From Armatimonadota bacterium (GTDB taxonomy: Bacteria; Armatimonadota; Chthonomonadetes; Chthonomonadales; Chthonomonadaceae): a DNA stretch of 9,927 nucleotides. The notes below the pieces were generated by a model. The model had not been told where the DNA came from. It searched no databases and worked only from the letters and a program-made list of their open reading frames with translations. The DNA is taken from NCBI GenBank assembly GCA_026392135.1, contig JAPLCR010000609.1:1-9927 (forward strand), written 5' to 3'. The position numbers and the translations under genes were made by a program. Within the stretch, counting starts at the first letter, position 1. Each line of letters begins with the position of its first letter. Positions 5,733-9,927 of the stretch are shown in pieces.

Positions 5733-7322
5733 ATGGATGCAGAGACTCCTGCGACTTCCTCCCCCGCGAAACAGGTGACGGGAGGCTTGGGAGTGGCGGC
5801 ACTGATAGGTATGGCGGGGTGCGACCTTATACGCGGTAGAGTTCAGCAGGTTACAGGGAGAGTTCATGCAGAATACGCCGCCCTACCCAACACGCCGTCG
5901 GCACTGGAGGCACGCCACGTTCTGAACCGCGCCGCATTCGGGGCGAAGCCGGGAGAGGTGGCGCGAGTCGCTCAGACGGGCGCGAAAAACTGGCTGGAAG
6001 AGCAGCTCGCCGATAACCTGACCGAAGACCCTATTGTAGATTGGCGCGTCGGCTCGATTGATTTGCAGGAGCGTGTCCGCTCAGCCCCTGACACCACCAA
6101 CGATATAGACAACGACCAGCTTATGGCAGAGACGATGCAAGCCGCTATTCTCAGAGCCGTCTACAGCCGTCATCAGTTGCGGGAGACTCTCGCCGACTTC
6201 TGGACGAACCACTTCAACATCTACGCCCTCAAGGGCAACGAGCGGGAACTTGTGGCGATAGACGCGGAAAACGTAGTGCGTCCACACCTGTTTGGCAAGT
6301 TTCGCGATCTGCTTCTCGCATCCGCGCACAGCCCCGCCATGCTCTCCTACCTCGACAATCAGCAGAACAGAAAGGGCGTTGCGAATGAAAACTATGCGCG
6401 AGAACTTCTGGAACTCCACACGCTCGGCGTAAATAGCGGCTACACGCAGAAAGACATTCAAGAGGTGGCACGGTGCTTCACGGGGTGGCGGCTCAAAACC
6501 ACTAGCGACATACGTTACGATATGAAGAGCGTTCTGGCAAGCGCAAAAGACCCACATCCCGGCTTCTACTACGACTCCTCACTGCACGATGAGGGCGCGA
6601 AGTTCATACCATTTCTGAACCTGCATCTCGCTCCCAAAGCGGGCGAGAGAGATGCAGATAGTGTGTTAGAACAACTCGTTATGCACGAAGCGACGGCGCG
6701 ATTCTTGGCGCGAAAACTGTGTCGCCGCTATCTCGGACACGTTCCGCCTGAAATCGTAGACCGCGCCGCCAAAGCCTACCTGAAAAACGACACCGATATA
6801 CGCGCCCTCCTGCGTCCAATTCTGCTAGATGGAGTTTTCGACCCGACACGCAACCGCCCGGTATTCAAACGCCCTCTTGACTTTATGGTTTCGGCGCTTA
6901 GGGCGGTCAGCGCAGACACGGACGGCGGAGGAAACCTGCAAAAACACCTCGCCGCGATGGGGCAACCGCTCTACCAGTGGCCCATGCCCGATGGCTTTCC
7001 TGAAAAGGCGGCAGCGTGGACGGGCTCCCTGTTGGGGCGTTGGAACTTCGCCCTCGCCCTCACAGGGCGACAGATTGATGGAACGAGCTTTGACCTCGAA
7101 GCGGGCTTCAAGGCGTTGGGGGCGAAGGGAGACGAGGGCAAGATACAGACCCTTGTGGAATCTCTTCTCAACCTACCGATGAACTCTAGTGAAGCCCTGC
7201 CCGTTGTCGCCACTCTGCGCGGGCACCTTGCAAAAGCGCGGCAGTCCAACCTACCAGAAAATACGGCTATTGCGGAGGTAGCCGCTCTGACTTTGGCTTC
7301 TCCCGCGTTTCAGTGGAGATAA
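5733..7322 (+). CDS. DUF1800 domain protein
   Basis: The 529-residue product carries an end-to-end DUF1800 domain (PF08811). Visible landmarks are RHVLNRAAFGAKPGEV (61-76), LRETLADFWTNHFN (149-162), NENYARELLELHTLG (218-232), TQKDIQEVARCFTGW (238-252), then ARFLARKLCRRYLG, the FKRPLDFMVSALRA segment and the G-Q-P-x-x-Q-W-x-x-P-x-G-F-P stretch. DUF1800 proteins are usually exported and nearly always encoded beside a DUF1501 protein, as here; their biochemical role is unknown. The N-terminus is odd: a polar stretch with one lysine, then a short hydrophobic run ending G-M-A-G-C (26-30). This may be a poor lipoprotein signal or an anchor; there is no twin-arginine motif. AGGAG lies 9 nt before the ATG. 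Confidence 0.92.
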   Translation: MDAETPATSSPAKQVTGGLGVAALIGMAGCDLIRGRVQQVTGRVHAEYAALPNTPSALEARHVLNRAAFGAKPGEVARVAQTGAKNWLEEQLADNLTEDPIVDWRVGSIDLQERVRSAPDTTNDIDNDQLMAETMQAAILRAVYSRHQLRETLADFWTNHFNIYALKGNERELVAIDAENVVRPHLFGKFRDLLLASAHSPAMLSYLDNQQNRKGVANENYARELLELHTLGVNSGYTQKDIQEVARCFTGWRLKTTSDIRYDMKSVLASAKDPHPGFYYDSSLHDEGAKFIPFLNLHLAPKAGERDADSVLEQLVMHEATARFLARKLCRRYLGHVPPEIVDRAAKAYLKNDTDIRALLRPILLDGVFDPTRNRPVFKRPLDFMVSALRAVSADTDGGGNLQKHLAAMGQPLYQWPMPDGFPEKAAAWTGSLLGRWNFALALTGRQIDGTSFDLEAGFKALGAKGDEGKIQTLVESLLNLPMNSSEALPVVATLRGHLAKARQSNLPENTAIAEVAALTLASPAFQWR

Positions 7323-7334
7323 GGAGCCTCGAAC

Positions 7335-8684
7335 ATGAACCTCAAACTTACGCGCCGACAAGTTCTCACGGGAGCCGCGCTCGCCGCGTCTGGCATAGGC
7401 GCAGGAAGCCGCTACTCCGCTCTCGCAAACGTGACACTGGGGACGAAAGAGACGGCGCACAACACAAAAGACGCGCTAGTCATTCTGTTTTTGCGGGGGG
7501 GGGCGGATGGGCTGAACATGGTCGCGCCCTACGGCGATGATAACTACTATCGCCTCCGCCCGACTCTCGCGTTGGCGCGTCCCAACGACAAGGCTGCGTC
7601 CGCCGCCTCCCGCGCTCTCGATTTAGATGGGTTCTTCGGCTTGCACCCCGCTCTTGCGCCGCTCCATAGCCTCTATAAGGAGGGAAAGTTCACGGCGGTT
7701 CATGGGGTTGGCTCGGACGACCGCACCCGCTCTCACTTCGAGGCAATGGCGACGATGGAGAGGGGTTTGGGGCGACAGGCGGGGCTTGCAAGCGGCTGGC
7801 TGGCGCGTCACCTTCAACTAACGGCGGGCGCGTTTGAACTACCACTCCGCGCCGTCGCTTTCGCCGACACCCTACCCGACACCATGCGGGGCGCAACTAC
7901 CGCCGTCACGCTGACCTCTCTAACCGACTATCGGCTTGTCGCTCCTACGGCGGTTCAAGGTCAACCTCCCCTCCCCGACAGGGCGCAAGCGTTGACCGAC
8001 TCCCTCAAGCGGATGTATGGCGAAGCCTCCACTACGAAAGAGACTTCCACATTAGACCCTTATCAACTTCCTATGCCGCTAGAGCAGGTCGGGCGCGAAA
8101 CGCTCGCCGCGATGACCGCCATTCAGCGGTTAGACCCAGCGCACTATCGCCCTGAGCATGGAGCCGCCTACCCAGCTACCACGCTAGGTAGCGGCTTTCA
8201 GCAGACGGCTTGCCTCTTGAAGGGGGATGTGGGCATGGAGGTTGCGTTTTTGGAGATGCGGGGGTCGTGGGACACTCACTTTGCACAGGGGCGCGAAACG
8301 GGATTACAGGCACGCCTTTTGGGAGACCTTGCACAGTCACTCGCTGCCTTCGTGAAAGACCTTAATACACGGATGAAACACGTCACCGTTCTTGTGATGA
8401 CGGAGTTTGGGCGCAGGGCTTATGAGAACTACAGCCTCGGTACAGACCATGGGCGAGCAAGCTGTTTCCTCCTGTTAGGCGAGGGCGTTGTCGGCGGAAA
8501 GGTTCATGGCGACTTTCCGGGCTTGGCGCAGGACAAACTAGAGGATGGGGGCGATTTGCGCGTGACCACCGACTACCGCGATATACTGGCGGAGGTTCTG
8601 TACAAGCGCATGAAGAACAGTAGGGCGGGAGAGGTTTTCCCTGAGTACGCACCCCAGTTTAAGGGCGTGGTTCGAGAGATTTGA
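7335..8684 (+). CDS. Tat-exported DUF1501 protein
   Basis: This 449-residue protein begins with a twin-arginine signal peptide: T-R-R-Q-V-L-T (6-12), a mild hydrophobic region and cleavage near A-L-A (29-31). The DUF1501 domain (PF07394) follows, with VILFLRGGADGLNMVAPY (49-66), HPALAPLHSLYKEGKF, SDDRTRSHFEA, RGSWDTHFAQG, VMTEFGRR and GTDHGRA. DUF1501 belongs to the alkaline phosphatase/sulfatase-like fold group. The D-T-H, E-F-G and D-H-G motifs sit where metal ligands lie in that superfamily, but no activity is established. Tat export implies folding, possibly with a metal, before export. AAGGAG lies 8 nt before the ATG, 12 nt after the DUF1800 stop. A run of nine G (7495-7503) falls within the R-G-G-A codons. 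Confidence 0.92.
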   Translation: MNLKLTRRQVLTGAALAASGIGAGSRYSALANVTLGTKETAHNTKDALVILFLRGGADGLNMVAPYGDDNYYRLRPTLALARPNDKAASAASRALDLDGFFGLHPALAPLHSLYKEGKFTAVHGVGSDDRTRSHFEAMATMERGLGRQAGLASGWLARHLQLTAGAFELPLRAVAFADTLPDTMRGATTAVTLTSLTDYRLVAPTAVQGQPPLPDRAQALTDSLKRMYGEASTTKETSTLDPYQLPMPLEQVGRETLAAMTAIQRLDPAHYRPEHGAAYPATTLGSGFQQTACLLKGDVGMEVAFLEMRGSWDTHFAQGRETGLQARLLGDLAQSLAAFVKDLNTRMKHVTVLVMTEFGRRAYENYSLGTDHGRASCFLLLGEGVVGGKVHGDFPGLAQDKLEDGGDLRVTTDYRDILAEVLYKRMKNSRAGEVFPEYAPQFKGVVREI

Positions 8685-8724
8685 GAAGGGGATTGCAAGG
8701 ATGTTACTGATTTTCACGTCAGGT

Positions 8725-8883
8725 TCACAGAGTAGCCCCCTTGGTGTTGCCTTGCGTGTCAGGCAGGTAGTCCCGTTTCACGCCGCCTCTGTTTTCGGAC
8801 AACACCTCGCCGTTCACTACCGTGTAGCATACTGTTCCCATGTCCACCGCTCCCTTTAAGAGGAGAGCCAGACAATCTTTCAT
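8725..8883 (-). pseudogene. RHS-core C-terminal fragment in a shifted frame
   Basis: This 52-codon minus-strand frame runs from ATG at 8883 to TGA at 8725. Its ATG overlaps the stop of the RHS frame as ATGA (8883-8880). The product ends with V-V-N-G-E-V-L-S-E-N-R-G-G followed by VKRDYLPDTQGNT. This resembles the segment after the YD repeats in RHS proteins (ENRxGxxRDYxPDxxGNT), where the core would normally continue into an ALLD-type stretch and a variable tip. Here it stops five codons later. Either a single frameshift separated it from the upstream repeats, or it is a separately translated remnant: AAAGGGAG also lies 8 nt before an internal ATG at 8841. I favour a decaying 3' end. The remaining 8685-8724 holds nothing recognisable. 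Confidence 0.5.
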
Positions 8884-9927
8884 GCGGCTTCATGTCGCAA
8901 GTCATACCCGTAGATGGTGAGGTTCCCTTTCGGGTCTATAGTGAGCGTATTCCGCCCCGCCGCGTCGTAACTGTACGAGGTTATCTGCCCCAACGGGTTC
9001 TTCATAGTGGAGACGCGACTCGCGCTGTCATAAGCAAACGTTGTGAAGTTACCGCGAGCGTTCTGTATCGCCGTCTGCTGTCCCGCGAGGTCATAGGTGT
9101 AACTCGTGCGATTGCCGAGAGCGTCCACGTTCGCGCTCACCTGGTTGGAGTTGGAGGAGTAGACGACTGTTGAGACATTGCCGAGCGCGTCCTGCGTCGT
9201 GACCTGCTGAGAGTTCGCGTTGTAGCCGTAGACCATCGTGTAGCCGCGTGCGTCTATCGAAGTCGTCAACTGCCCCCCGATGTTGTACTGAGAGGTCGTC
9301 AAGTTGTTCAGCGCGTCCGTCACCACCGTTCTGCGGTTCATCGCGTCGTATGTGTAACTGGTGCGGTTGCCGAGCGCGTCCACATTCGCCGTCACCTGGT
9401 TACAGTTGCTGTAGACCGTCGTGCTGACGTGGTTGTTCGCGTCTCGAACCGCTACCCGGCGGTTCAGGCTGTCATACGTGTACGAGGTTCTGTTTCCCAG
9501 CGGGTCGATACTCGCTATCTGCTGGTTCGCAGAGTTGTAGACGTTTGTGCTTATCTGCCCCAGAGGTTGCTGTACGCTCGTCTGGTTGTTCGCGCTGTCG
9601 TAGCCGTAAGTTGTGACGTACCCCAGTGCGTTCTGCTCGGTGGCTCTGCTCCCGAAGCGGTTGTAGGTGTAACTCGTCCTGTTGCCTAGAGCGTCTACCA
9701 CTGCCGAGAGTTGACCGCTACTGTAGACGTAAGTTGTCGTCTGACCCAGCGGGTTCGTCACGGAAGTCTGGTTGTTCCCCACATCGTAGGTGTAACTCGT
9801 GATACGCCCCAGAGGGTCTTTGCTCGTCGCTATTCGGTTCGCGGTGTCGTAGGTGTTTATCGTCACCCCGCCGTCAGAAGCCGTCTGGCTCGTCATGTTT
9901 CCGAAACTGTCGTAGGCGAACTGCGAC
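8880..9927 (-). CDS. RHS/YD-repeat protein, 3' part (5' end outside window)
   Basis: The frame is open through the right edge of the window; codons upstream of the ATG at 9896 read S-Q-F-A-Y-D-S-F-G-N and continue the repeats, so that ATG is not the true start. About 349 residues are visible, made almost entirely of YD repeats of 21 residues, such as TSYTYDVGNNQTSV and TNPLGQT, with the D-x-L-G-N-R-T-S-Y-T-Y-D core. Known RHS/YD proteins fold the repeats into a large shell that encapsulates a C-terminal toxin or mediates surface contact. Here the frame ends mid-repeat (YGYDLRHEAA) with no core-closing motif or toxin tip, so the protein looks truncated. It converges on the DUF1501 gene. Long plus-strand open frames inside it are antisense shadows. 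Confidence 0.88.
   Translation of the reverse strand, partial: SQFAYDSFGNMTSQTASDGGVTINTYDTANRIATSKDPLGRITSYTYDVGNNQTSVTNPLGQTTTYVYSSGQLSAVVDALGNRTSYTYNRFGSRATEQNALGYVTTYGYDSANNQTSVQQPLGQISTNVYNSANQQIASIDPLGNRTSYTYDSLNRRVAVRDANNHVSTTVYSNCNQVTANVDALGNRTSYTYDAMNRRTVVTDALNNLTTSQYNIGGQLTTSIDARGYTMVYGYNANSQQVTTQDALGNVSTVVYSSNSNQVSANVDALGNRTSYTYDLAGQQTAIQNARGNFTTFAYDSASRVSTMKNPLGQITSYSYDAAGRNTLTIDPKGNLTIYGYDLRHEAA
8880..9927 (-). repeat. Tandem YD-repeat array, period about 63 bp
   Basis: Sixteen repeat units can be counted in the translation, plus part of another at the edge. Most are 21 residues (63 bp); one is 20 and one 22. The pair of units ending V-Y-S...D-A-L-G-N-R and starting T-S-Y-T-Y-D recurs. 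Its DNA is strikingly similar at 9096-9152 and 9351-9407 (57 bp, 48 identical by eye), 255 bp apart, or four units plus one codon. This fits internal unit duplication. Confidence 0.85.

Noticed and set aside
8892..9689. Plus-strand open frames rich in Val, Arg and Tyr
   Set aside because: They are antisense shadows of the YD repeats; their apparent repetitiveness comes from the 63-bp period.
8880..9927. CRISPR-like regular spacing of similar sequences
   Set aside because: The 63-bp period translates into YD repeats in one open frame, and the units are diverged throughout, without constant repeats and unique spacers.

Overview
The window looks like a chromosomal stretch from a free-living, diderm-type bacterium. 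The signs are Sec and Tat signal peptides, a lipoprotein, secreted PQQ-type beta-propellers, a DUF1800/DUF1501 export pair and an RHS/YD-repeat protein. This mix is common in Armatimonadota, Planctomycetota and related phyla. I lean towards Armatimonadota, but this is inference from gene content only. There is no rRNA, tRNA, CRISPR array, insertion sequence or replication origin that I can support.

Left region (1-4510, + strand). A near-perfect sigma-70 promoter with an extended -10 (6-34) drives what looks like one five-gene operon. The genes are a secreted fasciclin (FAS1) protein, an SRPBCC-fold protein, a secreted beta-propeller, a second SRPBCC protein and a second secreted beta-propeller. 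The SRPBCC + propeller unit therefore occurs twice in a row. Gaps are 13-54 nt, each gene has a visible Shine-Dalgarno sequence, and a hairpin around the fasciclin stop codon buries the next gene's ribosome-binding site. A 12-bp stem-loop (4474-4510) ends the operon and is shared with the convergent lipoprotein gene.

Middle region (4533-5197). A small, beta-rich lipoprotein gene lies on the minus strand with its own TTGACA/TAAGAT promoter. The divergent intergenic stretch (4944-5197, 254 nt) also holds a perfect TGTGA-N6-TCACA palindrome. It sits about 42 nt upstream of a possible start site for the next operon, as expected for a CRP/FNR-type activator.

Right region (5198-8684, + strand). 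A tight three-gene operon encodes a small multi-pass membrane protein of unknown function, a DUF1800 protein and a Tat-exported DUF1501 protein. The DUF1501 gene contains a nine-G homopolymer inside its conserved GGADG motif.

Right edge (8725-9927, - strand). The 3' part of an RHS/YD-repeat gene enters from beyond the window. It stops abruptly inside a repeat, and a second frame overlapping by ATGA continues with an RHS-core-like segment for 52 residues. This suggests a frameshifted or decaying RHS 3' end.
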